The translations under genes were made by a program, and so were the position numbers. Below, piece after piece: positions 20,460-29,455 of a DNA stretch of 64,000 bases (positions are counted from its first letter, which is position 1; each line of letters begins with the position of its first letter). Origin of the DNA: Alphaproteobacteria bacterium (lineage in GTDB: Bacteria; Pseudomonadota; Alphaproteobacteria; Micropepsales; Micropepsaceae). The notes under the pieces were generated by a model that had not been told where the DNA came from, did no database searches, and worked only from the letters and a program-made list of their open reading frames with translations. The stretch is from contig JACADY010000014.1 of assembly GCA_013389115.1 (NCBI GenBank), positions 16,659-80,658 on the forward strand, given 5' to 3'.

Positions 20460-20855
20460 TGACCAACCCCCACTTGGTGGTCCGTTGCGGATGTTAGTTT
20501 CAAATCTGTATTTGGGCTAACCCTCCCGGCTGAGGGCCCCATACAGCCAGCGAAGAGGGGAGGGCTATGGTCTCTAGAGTCGGGGGTCTGTATCCCAATG
20601 AGCTATGTGGCCTGATGGTATTGTAGTGCCGTCGCCACGCTTCGATCAGGATCAGGGATTCCTTCAGTGTCGTAAAGATCTCACCCGATAGCAATTCGTC
20701 TCGCAGTTTGCCATTGAAGCTCTCGTTGTAGCCGTTCTCCCAGGGCGAGCCGGGTTCGATGTAGAGGGTCTTCACGCCGATCTGACCGAGCCATTCGCGG
20801 ACAGCTTTAGCGATAAACTCAGGCCCGTTGTCGGAGCGAATGTGCTCTGGCGGAG
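20460..20855 (-). mobile_element. IS3-family insertion sequence remnant (3' end of transposase plus right terminus)
   Basis: On the minus strand the frame encodes the last part of an IS3 OrfB transposase: [20 protein letters not shown] carries the second DDE aspartate, and [20 protein letters not shown] carries the glutamate, followed by [11 protein letters not shown]. It ends at 20500. The terminus at 20460 begins TGACCAACCCCCAC and resembles the end of the remnant at 35824 (roughly three-quarters identical over 41 bases). The 5' two-thirds of the element is missing; similarity stops near 20855. Confidence 0.85.
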
Positions 20856-20885
20856 GTCATCGTTCGTTAAGGCCTGCCCGCGAGG

Positions 20886-20917
20886 GCATGATCCGATCCA
20901 GCAGATTCGGATCATGC
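20886..20917 (-). terminator. Palindrome after the meta-cleavage operon
   Basis: GCATGATCCGA and TCGGATCATGC form an 11-bp stem with a 10-base loop, about 85 bases downstream of the last gene of the operon. It may act as terminator or mRNA-stabilising hairpin. Palindromes built on GATCCG/CGGATC are frequent in alphaproteobacteria. Confidence 0.45.
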
Positions 20918-21001
20918 TCTCATCTCCTTCACTTGCCCGCTTTTTTTGGCCAACCGGTGTTCATCGCCGCCTTCGCCAGGACAGCTTGGCCGCAAGACGC
21001 T

Positions 21002-22033
21002 TCAGTTGCCGCGGCTCTTTGCAAGGTCAAGCGCGACGTCCATGATCATGTCCTCTTGACCGCCGACCATGCGGCGGCGGCCGAGTTCCATGAGGATGTC
21101 GCGGACATCAAGACTGTGATCGGCGGCGGCCTTTTCGGCGTGGCGCAAGAAACTCGAATAGACGCCCGCGTAGCCGAGCGAAAGCGTCTCGCGGTCGACC
21201 CGCACCGGCCTGTCCTGCAGAGGCCGGACAAGCTCTTCGGCGGCGTCCATCAACGCGAAGAGATTGGTGCCGTGATTCCAGCCATAGACATCGGCGGCGG
21301 CGATAAAGACCTCAAGCGGCGCGTTGCCGGCGCCTGCACCCATGCCGGCAAGCGAGGCGTCAACCCGCACGGCGCCGTTCTTCACCGCAGCAATCGAGTT
21401 CGCAACGCCGAGCGAGAGATTGTGGTGCGCGTGGATGCCCCGTTCGGTCTCGGGCTTCAGAACGCGGTCATAGGCCTGAAGGCGGGCCGCGACATCATCC
21501 ATCGTCATCGCACCGCCGCTGTCGGTGACATAGACGCAATGCGCGCCGTAGTCTTCCATCAGTTTGGCCTGCGCGGCCAACAATTCCGGCGGAGCCATAT
21601 GGCTCATCATGAGGAAGCCGGACACGTCCATGCCCATCTTGCGCGCCGCCTCGATATGCTGTCGTGACACATCTGCTTCGGTGCAATGGGTCGCGACGCG
21701 GACGGAACGGACGCCAAGGCCGAAGGCATGTTTGAGGTCATGGACGGTGCCGATGCCCGGCAGCAGCAAAGTCGTCAGGCGGGCATGCTTCAACACCTCA
21801 GCCACCGCCTCGATCCAAGCCCAATCCGTGTGTGCGCCAAAGCCATAGTTGAACGAGGATCCCGAAAGGCCATCGCCGTGCGCAACCTCGATCGCATCCA
21901 CCTTCGCTTCATCGAGGGCACGGGCGATCGCGCGGACCTGATCGAGCGTGTAGCGGTGACGGATGGCATGCATGCCATCGCGCAGCGTGACGTCCTGGAT
22001 GTAGAGCTTTGAGGCCGGGGTTGGCGGTGTCAT
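21002..22033 (-). CDS. mhpE: 4-hydroxy-2-oxovalerate aldolase
   Basis: Class II pyruvate aldolase splitting 4-hydroxy-2-oxo acids into pyruvate and an aldehyde (last step of the meta-cleavage route). 343 residues, DRE-TIM barrel: [15 protein letters not shown] (R-D metal and catalytic residues), the His-x-His metal motif in [15 protein letters not shown], and the C-terminal communication domain ([17 protein letters not shown]). It overlaps the dehydrogenase gene by 4 bases (ATGA), fitting the known channelling complex of aldolase and dehydrogenase. HsaF would be the name if the pathway is steroid degradation. Confidence 0.94.
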   Translation of the reverse strand: MTPPTPASKLYIQDVTLRDGMHAIRHRYTLDQVRAIARALDEAKVDAIEVAHGDGLSGSSFNYGFGAHTDWAWIEAVAEVLKHARLTTLLLPGIGTVHDLKHAFGLGVRSVRVATHCTEADVSRQHIEAARKMGMDVSGFLMMSHMAPPELLAAQAKLMEDYGAHCVYVTDSGGAMTMDDVAARLQAYDRVLKPETERGIHAHHNLSLGVANSIAAVKNGAVRVDASLAGMGAGAGNAPLEVFIAAADVYGWNHGTNLFALMDAAEELVRPLQDRPVRVDRETLSLGYAGVYSSFLRHAEKAAADHSLDVRDILMELGRRRMVGGQEDMIMDVALDLAKSRGN

Positions 22034-22962
22034 GCGGCAGCCCTCTTGCGCTCGGCGATGCGCTCGGCCGTGCGTAGCGCCGCCGAGGTCATGATGTCCA
22101 GATTGCCGGCATAGGCGGGCAGATAATGCGCGGCGCCTTCCACCTCCAGGAAGACCGTGACCTTGAGGCCGGCGAAATCTCCGCCCATCTCGGGGATGTG
22201 GAGCCGTTGATTGTGCGTGATCCGCTCGAACTGGACCTTCTGCTTCAGCCGATAGCCCGGTACATAGGCCTTCACCTCGTGGACCATGTCTTGGATTGAC
22301 GCCTCGATCTCGGCCTCCTCGGCGCCCTCACAAAGGCAATAGACGGTGTCGCGCATGATGAGCGGCGGCTCGGCCGGATTGAGGATGATCACCGCCTTGC
22401 CCCGGCGCGCGCCGCCTACGACCTCGATCGCCTTTGCGGTCGTCTCGGTGAACTCATCGATATTGGCGCGCGTACCTGGACCTGCGGACTTGGAGGCGAT
22501 GGAGGCGACAATCTCGCCGTAGATGACAGGGCTGACGCGGCCCACCGCCGCCACCATCGGAATCGTCGCCTGGCCGCCGCAGGTCACCATGTTGACATTC
22601 TGCGCATCCAAATGCGCCGCGCCGTTGACCGGCGGCACAACATAAGGCCCGATCGCCGCCGGCGTCAGATCGATCACGCGCTTGCCATGAGCCCGCAAAA
22701 TCTCATCGTGCTTCTTGTGCGCGCCCGCCGAGGTCGCGTCGAAAACAATCGCGATGTCGTCGAATTGTGGCAGGCTGACAAGGCCATCGATGCCGCCAGA
22801 AGTCGTTGCCACGCCTAACCGTTCTGCCCTTGCAAGCCCGTCGGATTGCGGATCGATGCCGACAAGCGCCGCCATTTCCAGCGTTTTCGACAGGCGCTTC
22901 ACCTTGATCATCAGATCCGTGCCGATATTGCCCGAACCGATGATGGCGACCTTGGTCTTCAT
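22030..22962 (-). CDS. mhpF: Acetaldehyde dehydrogenase (acylating)
   Basis: Converts acetaldehyde (or propanal) with NAD and CoA to acyl-CoA; partner of the aldolase. 310 residues: Rossmann start [16 protein letters not shown], catalytic Cys in [14 protein letters not shown], and [12 protein letters not shown]. The start at 22962 overlaps the hydratase stop (ATGA). Three tightly overlapping genes (hydratase, dehydrogenase, aldolase) form the lower meta-cleavage pathway. Confidence 0.94.
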   Translation of the reverse strand: MKTKVAIIGSGNIGTDLMIKVKRLSKTLEMAALVGIDPQSDGLARAERLGVATTSGGIDGLVSLPQFDDIAIVFDATSAGAHKKHDEILRAHGKRVIDLTPAAIGPYVVPPVNGAAHLDAQNVNMVTCGGQATIPMVAAVGRVSPVIYGEIVASIASKSAGPGTRANIDEFTETTAKAIEVVGGARRGKAVIILNPAEPPLIMRDTVYCLCEGAEEAEIEASIQDMVHEVKAYVPGYRLKQKVQFERITHNQRLHIPEMGGDFAGLKVTVFLEVEGAAHYLPAYAGNLDIMTSAALRTAERIAERKRAAA

Positions 22963-23741
22963 GCCTTCCCCCTCACCGTCAGCTTCGGGAAGCCTTCGAT
23001 CTCGATTTCGTAAGTCGCGGCCAGGAACGGCGTCATCGGCCCCAGCGCGCCAGCAAGGATGATGTCGCCCGCACGCAGCGGATCGCCCAAGGCGGCGGCC
23101 GTGCCCGCAAGCCAGGAGAGCGCGATCAACGGGTCGCCCAGCGTCGCTGCGCCCTTGCCCGAGGAGACAAGCTCGCCGTCCTTGCGCAATGTCATTGCGC
23201 GCGTGCAGAGATCCGTGCCGGATTGATAGGGGAGTTCGGTACCCAGCGCGAAGGCGCCGCTGGAGGCATTGTCGGCGATCGTGTCGACAATGTTGATATC
23301 CCAATTGGCAATCGCGCTGTCGACGATCTCGGCCGAAGCGGCGATGCAGGCGATAAAGGGTGCAATCTCCCCGGCGGGCACTGGCTTTGGGATGTCGGCG
23401 CTCAGCACAAACGCGATCTCGGCCTCGATGCGCGGCGCGATGAAGCCGCCCAAGGGGACCGTCACCTCATCGCCGCGATAGCACATGTCATCGAAGAGGA
23501 CGCCGAAATCGGGCTGGTCGACACCCAACTGCTTTTGCACCGCCGCGGAGGTGAGGCCGATCTTGCGGCCCACAATGCGGCGCCCTTCGCGCAGCTTGCG
23601 GCGCGCATTGATCTTTTGAACCTCATAGGCGGCCGCAATGCCCCTTTCGGGCAAATCGCCCCGCACGGGAGCAATGGCGCGAGCGGCGCGCCTTGCATCA
23701 AACAGGCGCGCGGCGATGCAATCTATCGAGACTATGGTCAC
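22959..23741 (-). CDS. mhpD: 2-keto-4-pentenoate hydratase
   Basis: Adds water to 2-hydroxypenta-2,4-dienoate-type products made by the C-C hydrolase. 260 residues of the fumarylacetoacetate-hydrolase-like fold with [17 protein letters not shown], and metal ligands in [13 protein letters not shown] (E-x-E). It lies 15 bases after the hydrolase gene. HsaE would be the steroid-pathway name. Confidence 0.93.
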   Translation of the reverse strand: MTIVSIDCIAARLFDARRAARAIAPVRGDLPERGIAAAYEVQKINARRKLREGRRIVGRKIGLTSAAVQKQLGVDQPDFGVLFDDMCYRGDEVTVPLGGFIAPRIEAEIAFVLSADIPKPVPAGEIAPFIACIAASAEIVDSAIANWDINIVDTIADNASSGAFALGTELPYQSGTDLCTRAMTLRKDGELVSSGKGAATLGDPLIALSWLAGTAAALGDPLRAGDIILAGALGPMTPFLAATYEIEIEGFPKLTVRGKA

Positions 23742-23756
23742 GCTTGGAGTAGCCTT

Positions 23757-24593
23757 TCACTGCGCAAGGAACGTTGAAACCGTCCGGTTGAACTCGTCCG
23801 CCTTCTCCCACTGGACCCAATGGCCGCAACGGGGCACGACGAGGAAACGCGCGTTCGGGATCTGCCGCATCATGATCAGGCCCTGATCCATCGGGTTCAC
23901 GCGGTCCTCGCGCCCCCAGATGATGAGCGTCTCGTGCGGGAGACGGTCGAGCCGCTCGCGCCAGAGATCATCAATCGGAGGCATGTTAGGCCCGGCGCGC
24001 AGCGGCATGAACTCGGCCGTCTCAGGATCCATTGCCTGATTCAGGCGCTCCTGCAGCAGGTCATCGGGAATGCTTGAGGGATCGAACACGAGATATTTCA
24101 GGAACGCCTTGAGGCGCTCCATCGATGGGCCGGGCGGCATATAGAAGGTGACGAGCGAAAGGATGCCGTCGCTGGGCTGTTTCTCGAAGAGAGAGTAGCC
24201 GCCGCCCGGCCCCATCAACACCAGGCGGTCAACCTTTTGGGGAAAGTCGAGCGCGGTCTTGAGGCTTGCCGCGCCGCCCAACGAGTTGCCAACCAGATGC
24301 GCCTTGCCCAAACCGAGCGCGTCAATGAACCCGGCCAAGACCTTGGCGTAGAAGCCCCAGAGAGGCTCTGTGATCCTCAGCTTCGTCGACTTTCCATATC
24401 CCGGCAGATCGATCACGATCACCCTGAAGCGATCGGCAAACGCCTCAACATTGCGCGAGAAATTGCTCAATCCGGAGGAGCCCGGTCCGCCACCATGCAC
24501 AAAGATGAGGGCAGGACCGCTTCCTGCCTCATGGTAGTGGATGTTCAGCTCTCCCACCCGCACAAAGCGGCTTTCGATCTTGATATCGGCCAT
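23757..24593 (-). CDS. hsaD: Meta-cleavage product C-C hydrolase (HsaD/BphD family)
   Basis: Alpha/beta hydrolase cleaving the C-C bond of the extradiol ring-cleavage product. 278 residues: oxyanion loop FVHGGGPGSSG, nucleophile Ser in LVGNSLGGAASL, catalytic Asp in IIWGREDRVNP and His in VPRCGHWVQWE, all as in BphD/HsaD. Start ATG 24593 has GAGGAAGG 5 bases upstream. HsaD is used as the symbol because the operon begins with HsaA/HsaB-type genes; BphD-type activity on other aromatics is equally possible. Confidence 0.88.
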   Translation of the reverse strand: MADIKIESRFVRVGELNIHYHEAGSGPALIFVHGGGPGSSGLSNFSRNVEAFADRFRVIVIDLPGYGKSTKLRITEPLWGFYAKVLAGFIDALGLGKAHLVGNSLGGAASLKTALDFPQKVDRLVLMGPGGGYSLFEKQPSDGILSLVTFYMPPGPSMERLKAFLKYLVFDPSSIPDDLLQERLNQAMDPETAEFMPLRAGPNMPPIDDLWRERLDRLPHETLIIWGREDRVNPMDQGLIMMRQIPNARFLVVPRCGHWVQWEKADEFNRTVSTFLAQ

Positions 24594-24623
24594 TTCGCCT
24601 TCCTCTGCGATACGCTGTCTCAA

Positions 24624-25502
24624 TCAGAGCCGCTTGTGACCCCAGCTCGAAATCTTGTCATGACGCGCCATGCTCCAGATCGCACTGTCGACCTCGATCG
24701 CGCCAAAGCCATATTCGAGTTCAAAGCCTGACGGTGTCGCCACATAGAAGGAGACCATCTTGTCGTTCGAATGCCGCCCGAGGCTGTTGACCACGCGCGT
24801 GTTGGTGCGCTCGGCGCGATCGAGGGCGAAACCCACCTGGTCGAGCGTTTCCACCTGCACCATGAAGTGATGCATCCGCTTTGGCAGCTTGAACGGCACC
24901 GGCGCGACGGCAAGCGTGTGATGGCGCGGATTGCAGTAGTAGAACTCAAGGTCGACGTGCAGATCCGGCCCCATCGCCATGCGAATGTGATCCGATTGCC
25001 GGAAGCCAAGAAGATCAAGGTAGAAGTGGCGTGCGGCCTTCAAGTCCATCGTGGCCAGCGCCAGATGCCCGGCACCCTGGTCGCCGGTGACGAAGCGCAC
25101 GCCTTGAGGAGAGACGAACGGGATCTCGGACTGCACGGTTGGACCATAGTAGAGCTCGACGCACAGTCCTTCTGGATCCTTGCAATGGATCATTCCCATC
25201 ACGCCGCGCTCCGCAAGCAGCGCGTCGTTGGCAGCCGCGACTTCAATTCCGGCGGCGGAAAGCCGGTCGCGCAAGGCAACCAGCGAGGCCGCATCCGCCA
25301 CCTCAAGCCCAATCCGGCACACATCATCAAGGTCGCCGGGCTCAAGGGCAATCCGCCACGCCTGGTCATCCAGACGCAGGCGCGTGATGCCGCTGGGCGA
25401 AGGCGCGCCTTCCATGGCGCCAAGGAAGTCGCGTGCCCAGATTTTCCATCCGTCAACGTCGCTGACGTTCAATCCGATATATCCAAGAGCGATGATCGAC
25501 AT
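24624..25502 (-). CDS. hsaC: Type I extradiol ring-cleavage dioxygenase (HsaC/BphC family)
   Basis: Fe(II) dioxygenase opening a catecholic ring next to the hydroxyls. 292 residues, two vicinal-oxygen-chelate repeats. The C-terminal half holds the iron ligands: His in GAGHLALATMD, His in MHHFMVQVETLD and Glu in SGFELEYGFGA. The length and the closing segment (PSGFELEYGFGAIEVD) are those of BphC/HsaC. It lies 16 bases after the reductase and 30 before the hydrolase, in pathway order. Confidence 0.9.
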   Translation of the reverse strand: MSIIALGYIGLNVSDVDGWKIWARDFLGAMEGAPSPSGITRLRLDDQAWRIALEPGDLDDVCRIGLEVADAASLVALRDRLSAAGIEVAAANDALLAERGVMGMIHCKDPEGLCVELYYGPTVQSEIPFVSPQGVRFVTGDQGAGHLALATMDLKAARHFYLDLLGFRQSDHIRMAMGPDLHVDLEFYYCNPRHHTLAVAPVPFKLPKRMHHFMVQVETLDQVGFALDRAERTNTRVVNSLGRHSNDKMVSFYVATPSGFELEYGFGAIEVDSAIWSMARHDKISSWGHKRL

Positions 25503-25518
25503 GTCTTTCCTTCCTGGT

Positions 25519-26022
25519 TCAAGCCGGCATTCGGCCTTCTTGAGCTTCTAGCCGGGTAAATTCTCCGTGGACGTAGAGAAGCGGACGCATTCCTTGCGAC
25601 AGGCGAACCGCCTTTACGATGGCGATGATCATGTTGTGCGTCGCATGGGCGATGCACTTGTCGATAACGCAGGCGATGCTGGCGGAGGCGTCGAGGAGCA
25701 TGGGCGTGCCCCATGCATCGGCTTCCCATCTGCCGCAGGCAAATCGCTGATACCCTGGAAGCCCACCTGCAAAAGCCCGCGCCACTTCCGCCTGCCCTTC
25801 CGACAAGAACTGCACACTCACATGAGCACCTTCTTCGAGGTCCGGTGCGATCGATGCCGAGCGGTTGACAGCCAATGCCAGCGAAGGCGGCTCCATCGAC
25901 AGCGACATGACCGCGGTTGCGGTCATGCCTTTGGGACCTTGGGGCGTTTGCGCGGCGAGGACACAGACCGTCGAGGCTAACCCTCGCATCGCGCTCTTAA
26001 AGCCATTCTGCAACTCCGACAT
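25519..26022 (-). CDS. hsaB: Flavin reductase component of the hydroxylase (HsaB-like)
   Basis: About 167 residues of the flavin-reductase (RutF/HpaC) fold: a TVCVLAAQ strand, MTATAVMSLSMEPPSLALAVN, the usual FMN/FAD-binding segment, and HVSVQFLSEGQ. It supplies reduced flavin to the oxygenase encoded just upstream. The ATG at 26022 gives a typical N-terminus; a GTG at 26049, only 2 bases after the oxygenase stop, would add 9 residues. Confidence 0.86.
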   Translation of the reverse strand: MSELQNGFKSAMRGLASTVCVLAAQTPQGPKGMTATAVMSLSMEPPSLALAVNRSASIAPDLEEGAHVSVQFLSEGQAEVARAFAGGLPGYQRFACGRWEADAWGTPMLLDASASIACVIDKCIAHATHNMIIAIVKAVRLSQGMRPLLYVHGEFTRLEAQEGRMPA

Positions 26023-26051
26023 GGCCGCGGAACCGCCCTTCGCGTCCACGT

Positions 26052-27257
26052 CTAGAGCACATAGTCGCTGGTGTTCCCGCCCAGTTCGACGAGGCCGGCG
26101 TTCAAGGATCCCTTGTCGGGGTTGAGGAAGGCATGGTTCGATGCGGCATGCACGTCGCGGAAGTAACGCTGCATGGGGCTTTCAAGCTTGAGCCCGCGCG
26201 CGCCGCTCGCCTTGAACAGCAACTCAACCGCCTTTTGCGCTTCCTTCGCGATCCACTGCGCATCCCATTTGTTCTTGACGCGCAGCGCCATGGGGAATTC
26301 GGCGCCGGCATCGATCAGGCGATCCATCTCGGCGAAATTGGTCTCAAGCCGCATGCGCAGGCCGCGCACGATCGCCTCGGCTTCTGCGAGACGATGCCGC
26401 ACGAAGGGATCCTCCATCGCCTTGGCGCCGTCATAGGCGGCAAGCCGCGCCTTCATGTCTTCCCGGAAGGTCTCGAGCGCTCCTTCCGCCATGCCAATCG
26501 TGACGATCGACAGGCTGTAGGCAAAGACGACGCCGAACGGATATTTGTAGTTGCGGGAGGTGAAGGTGGCGCGGCCCGGATCCGTCATCATGAAGGAATG
26601 TGCAAATTGATGCGTGAGGTGCTCGGGCACAAAAGCATTCTCGACGACGATGTCGTTGCTGCCCGTTCCTTTAAGGCCGATCACATTCCAGACATCGATC
26701 ACCTTGTAGTCAGGCCGCTTCACCAGGAAGGCGCGCACATCGGGCATGGTGGCACCCTCCGCCGCCGGCACAATGCCGCCCAAAATGACCCAAGAGCAGT
26801 GGTCGGCGCCGCTTGACCATGACCAGCGGCCGCTGAGGCGGAAGCCGCCATCAACGCGCGTAATCTTGCCGGAAGGCGCATAAGAAGAGGAGATCCGCGC
26901 GTCAGGGTCCTTGCCCCACAAATCCTCCGCCGCCTTGGGATCCATGAGCGAGGCTTCCCAATTGTGCACCGTGACAAGGCAGAGACACCACGCGCTCGAT
27001 GGGCAGCCCTTGGCAAGTTCAATCACGACGCGGAACAAGGTCATCGGCGGGAGTTCATAGCCGCCGTATTTGCGCGGCTGCAGAATGCGGTAGAAGCCGG
27101 CATCGACGAAGTCAGCCACCGTCTCGGGCAGCATCTGCCGGGCATCTTCGGTGCGTTGCGCGCGTTCGCGCAGCACCGGCGCGAGCTTGCGCGCCCTTTC
27201 CAGCAGTTCGGCTTCGGTCGGAATGGTCGTCGTGGCGACGGCATGGACAGCAGACAT
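26052..27257 (-). CDS. hsaA: Flavin-dependent monooxygenase, oxygenase component (HsaA-like)
   Basis: Acyl-CoA-dehydrogenase-fold group D monooxygenase that hydroxylates a phenol with reduced flavin from the partner reductase. 401 residues, close to HsaA (394). FYRILQPRKYGGYELPP at about 50-70, GCPSSAWCLCLV, and a central SGRWSWSSGADHCSWVILGG resembling HsaA/HpaB-like enzymes. AGGAGG lies 7 bases before the ATG. It is the first gene of a seven-gene operon and is divergent from a LysR gene. In Mycobacterium HsaA makes the catechol 3,4-DHSA during cholesterol degradation; here the natural substrate could be a steroid or another bulky phenol, and the upper steroid pathway is not in the window. 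Confidence 0.85.
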   Translation of the reverse strand: MSAVHAVATTTIPTEAELLERARKLAPVLRERAQRTEDARQMLPETVADFVDAGFYRILQPRKYGGYELPPMTLFRVVIELAKGCPSSAWCLCLVTVHNWEASLMDPKAAEDLWGKDPDARISSSYAPSGKITRVDGGFRLSGRWSWSSGADHCSWVILGGIVPAAEGATMPDVRAFLVKRPDYKVIDVWNVIGLKGTGSNDIVVENAFVPEHLTHQFAHSFMMTDPGRATFTSRNYKYPFGVVFAYSLSIVTIGMAEGALETFREDMKARLAAYDGAKAMEDPFVRHRLAEAEAIVRGLRMRLETNFAEMDRLIDAGAEFPMALRVKNKWDAQWIAKEAQKAVELLFKASGARGLKLESPMQRYFRDVHAASNHAFLNPDKGSLNAGLVELGGNTSDYVL

Positions 27258-27331
27258 GCAAGGATCCTCCTTTGACTTTGTTCTTGTTCTCCTTGTAGCC
27301 CTCGCGATGAGTCACTAAAACTTCTTCTTTG

Positions 27332-27346
27332 TGATCGTAACAATCA
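27332..27346. promoter_or_regulatory. Possible LysR-type operator in the divergent promoter region
   Basis: TGAT-N7-ATCA is a dyad in the 119-base gap between the hsaA-like gene and the divergent LysR gene. The gap is AT-richer than its surroundings. Assignment rests on position and symmetry only. Confidence 0.35.
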
Positions 27347-27376
27347 TAAAAACTGATGAAAGGCGGGAAGCGCGCA

Positions 27377-28477
27377 ATGGACGATCTGGAAAGGCGGTTG
27401 AGGACCACCAATCTGAACCTGCTTCCCATCCTTCGGGCCGTACTCAAGTACAAGAACCTCACGCGGGCGGCGGAGGCCTTGAACATCACGCAGTCGGGCG
27501 TCAGCAACAGCCTGAAGCAACTGCGCGCCCATTTCGGCGATGACCTGCTTTCACGCGATGGCCGCAGCTTGCGCCTCACCGAGAAAAGCAAGCAGCTCAT
27601 CGAGCCACTGGAGCGAGCGCTGCGTTCGGTTGGCGAGGTGCTTTCCAATCCACGGTTCGAGCCGGGCAGTTCGCGCCAGCAATTCCGCGTCGCGACGGCC
27701 GATTATGTGGCGGCGATCACGGCGCCTGAAATGGCGGCAATGCTGCGGCGGGAGGCGCCGTCCATCACCGTCCGATTGATGACGGCCCGCGGGCGCTCGG
27801 CGATGGATTTGCGGGCGGGCGATATCGACATGATCATCTCGCCGCTCCAGATCGCGCAGGCAGCCATCTATGATTCCCCTGTGGTTGCGCGTGAGTTCGC
27901 GCTGGAGCCGCTCTATCGCGAACCCTTCTTGTGCCTTGCCCATGCCGATGACAGGGATTTCGCGCGGGGACTGACACGCGAGGAATATCTCGCGCGGCCG
28001 CATGCAAGCTTTCACCTCGATGTCACCGCGCATGCCAGCCTTGAACACGGCTATCTCATCGAGCAGGGGATCTCGCAATTCAACCGGATCCAGACGTCGG
28101 ATTTCAGGATCCTGCCGCTCATCGCGGCGCGCTCGGACTGTATCGTTCTTGTCCCGCAAAGCGTGGCGCGGATGGCGCTGCGGGCGATGCCGCTCATCGC
28201 CGCGCCACCGCCATTGCCCATTCCCGATCTTGAACTCGTCATGATCTGGTTGCGTGCGCGCTCGGAGGAAGCAGAGCTGGCCTGGCTGCGAGACCGGTTG
28301 AAGAAGTGCATCGCGCTGTCCGTTGCGGGCGAGCCCCCTGCAACTCTCACCGGGCGTGATGGCAGCGATAAGAAATTCCCATTTCCGCAAGCCGGCGAAG
28401 GGCTAAAAAAGTCACGCCGGCCGGCAGCACATCGCAAACCTGCCAAGACTGCGCGCAAGAAAGGGAAGAGCCGATGA
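27377..28477 (+). CDS. LysR-family transcriptional regulator
   Basis: About 366 residues. The N-terminal winged helix-turn-helix is LNLLPILRAVLKYKNLTRAAEALNITQSGVSNSLKQLRAHF, split here only for description; a periplasmic-binding-like effector domain follows. A long lysine/arginine-rich tail (KPAKTARKKGKSR) extends beyond the usual family end. It is divergent from the meta-cleavage operon and is its likely activator, with a pathway intermediate as inducer. The effector region with DLRAGDIDMIISP resembles NodD/LinR-group members. The gene overlaps the amidohydrolase start by 4 bases. Confidence 0.9.
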   Translation: MDDLERRLRTTNLNLLPILRAVLKYKNLTRAAEALNITQSGVSNSLKQLRAHFGDDLLSRDGRSLRLTEKSKQLIEPLERALRSVGEVLSNPRFEPGSSRQQFRVATADYVAAITAPEMAAMLRREAPSITVRLMTARGRSAMDLRAGDIDMIISPLQIAQAAIYDSPVVAREFALEPLYREPFLCLAHADDRDFARGLTREEYLARPHASFHLDVTAHASLEHGYLIEQGISQFNRIQTSDFRILPLIAARSDCIVLVPQSVARMALRAMPLIAAPPPLPIPDLELVMIWLRARSEEAELAWLRDRLKKCIALSVAGEPPATLTGRDGSDKKFPFPQAGEGLKKSRRPAAHRKPAKTARKKGKSR

Positions 28478-29430
28478 ACTCGAGCGGCCGGATCGATGTC
28501 CACCATCATGTGATACCAGAGGCCTTCACCGCCGTGATGCGGCGGCGCGGCATCAAGAAGGTCGCCGGCGCAGAGCTGCCGCAATGGACGCCCGAACGGT
28601 CGATCGGGATCATGGATCAGAACGGTATCGCGACTGCGATCCTGTCCTTGTCGGCGCCGGGCGTCTATTTCGGCAGCAAGAGCGAGGCGGTAAAGCTCGC
28701 GCGGGCCTGCAATGAGACGGTTGCGGCTGCGCAGGCAAAATATCCCGGCCGCTTTGGCCTTTTCGCCGTGCTGCCCATGCCGATCACGGACAAGGCCTGC
28801 GCGGAGGCGACATACGCGCTCGATACGCTCAAGGCGGACGGCGTTGTGCTGCTTGCCAGCACGGATGGGCATTTTCTTGGCGATCCGCGCTTCACCGAAC
28901 TGATGGCGGAGCTGGATCGCCGCCGCGCCATCGTGTTCGTGCATCCGAACATTCATCCAACGAGCACGAAGATCGGCCTTGATTATCCCGGCTTCTTCGT
29001 CGAGTTCCTGTGCGATACAAGCCGGGCGACGGCAAACCTAATCTTCACCGGCACGCTGGAGCGGTTTGCGAATATCCGCTGGATCCTCTCCCATGCGGGC
29101 GGTTTCGTGCCTTACATCGCGTGGCGGCTGATGCTAGCGCAAGGGGTGCCCGAGCTTGCGAAGAATGCGCCCAAAGGGGTCCTCCACTATCTGCAGCAGC
29201 TCTACTACGACACGGCACTGTCACCTTCTCCCTATGCTTTGTCGGCGCTTCTGCAGCTCGTTGATCCCAGCCACATCCTGTTCGGTAGCGATTTCCCCTT
29301 CGCGCCCGATATCGTCATCAGCCTCGAGACGCAGGCGTTGGCGGATTCGCCCGTGTTGACGCCCGAATTGCGGCAGGCCATTGACCGGGAGAATGCGCTC
29401 AAGCTGTTGCCGGCATTCAAGGCGCGGTGA
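28474..29430 (+). CDS. Amidohydrolase of the ACMSD-like decarboxylase family
   Basis: 318 residues, TIM-barrel metal-dependent enzyme: N-terminal HHH in IDVHHHVIPEAF (H-x-H metal pair), FVHPNIHP, LSHAGGFVPYIAWRL with a metal His, and FGSDFPFAPD with the catalytic Asp. Family members decarboxylate or hydrolyse aromatic or semialdehyde acids (ACMS, gamma-resorcylate, 6-methylsalicylate). Start ATG overlaps the LysR stop (ATGA), so it is made with the regulator and probably acts on a carboxylated intermediate feeding the divergent meta-cleavage route. The substrate is not predictable. Confidence 0.85.
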   Translation: MNSSGRIDVHHHVIPEAFTAVMRRRGIKKVAGAELPQWTPERSIGIMDQNGIATAILSLSAPGVYFGSKSEAVKLARACNETVAAAQAKYPGRFGLFAVLPMPITDKACAEATYALDTLKADGVVLLASTDGHFLGDPRFTELMAELDRRRAIVFVHPNIHPTSTKIGLDYPGFFVEFLCDTSRATANLIFTGTLERFANIRWILSHAGGFVPYIAWRLMLAQGVPELAKNAPKGVLHYLQQLYYDTALSPSPYALSALLQLVDPSHILFGSDFPFAPDIVISLETQALADSPVLTPELRQAIDRENALKLLPAFKAR

Positions 29431-29455
29431 GGCGGCGGGGCGAGCGGGCTGGGCT

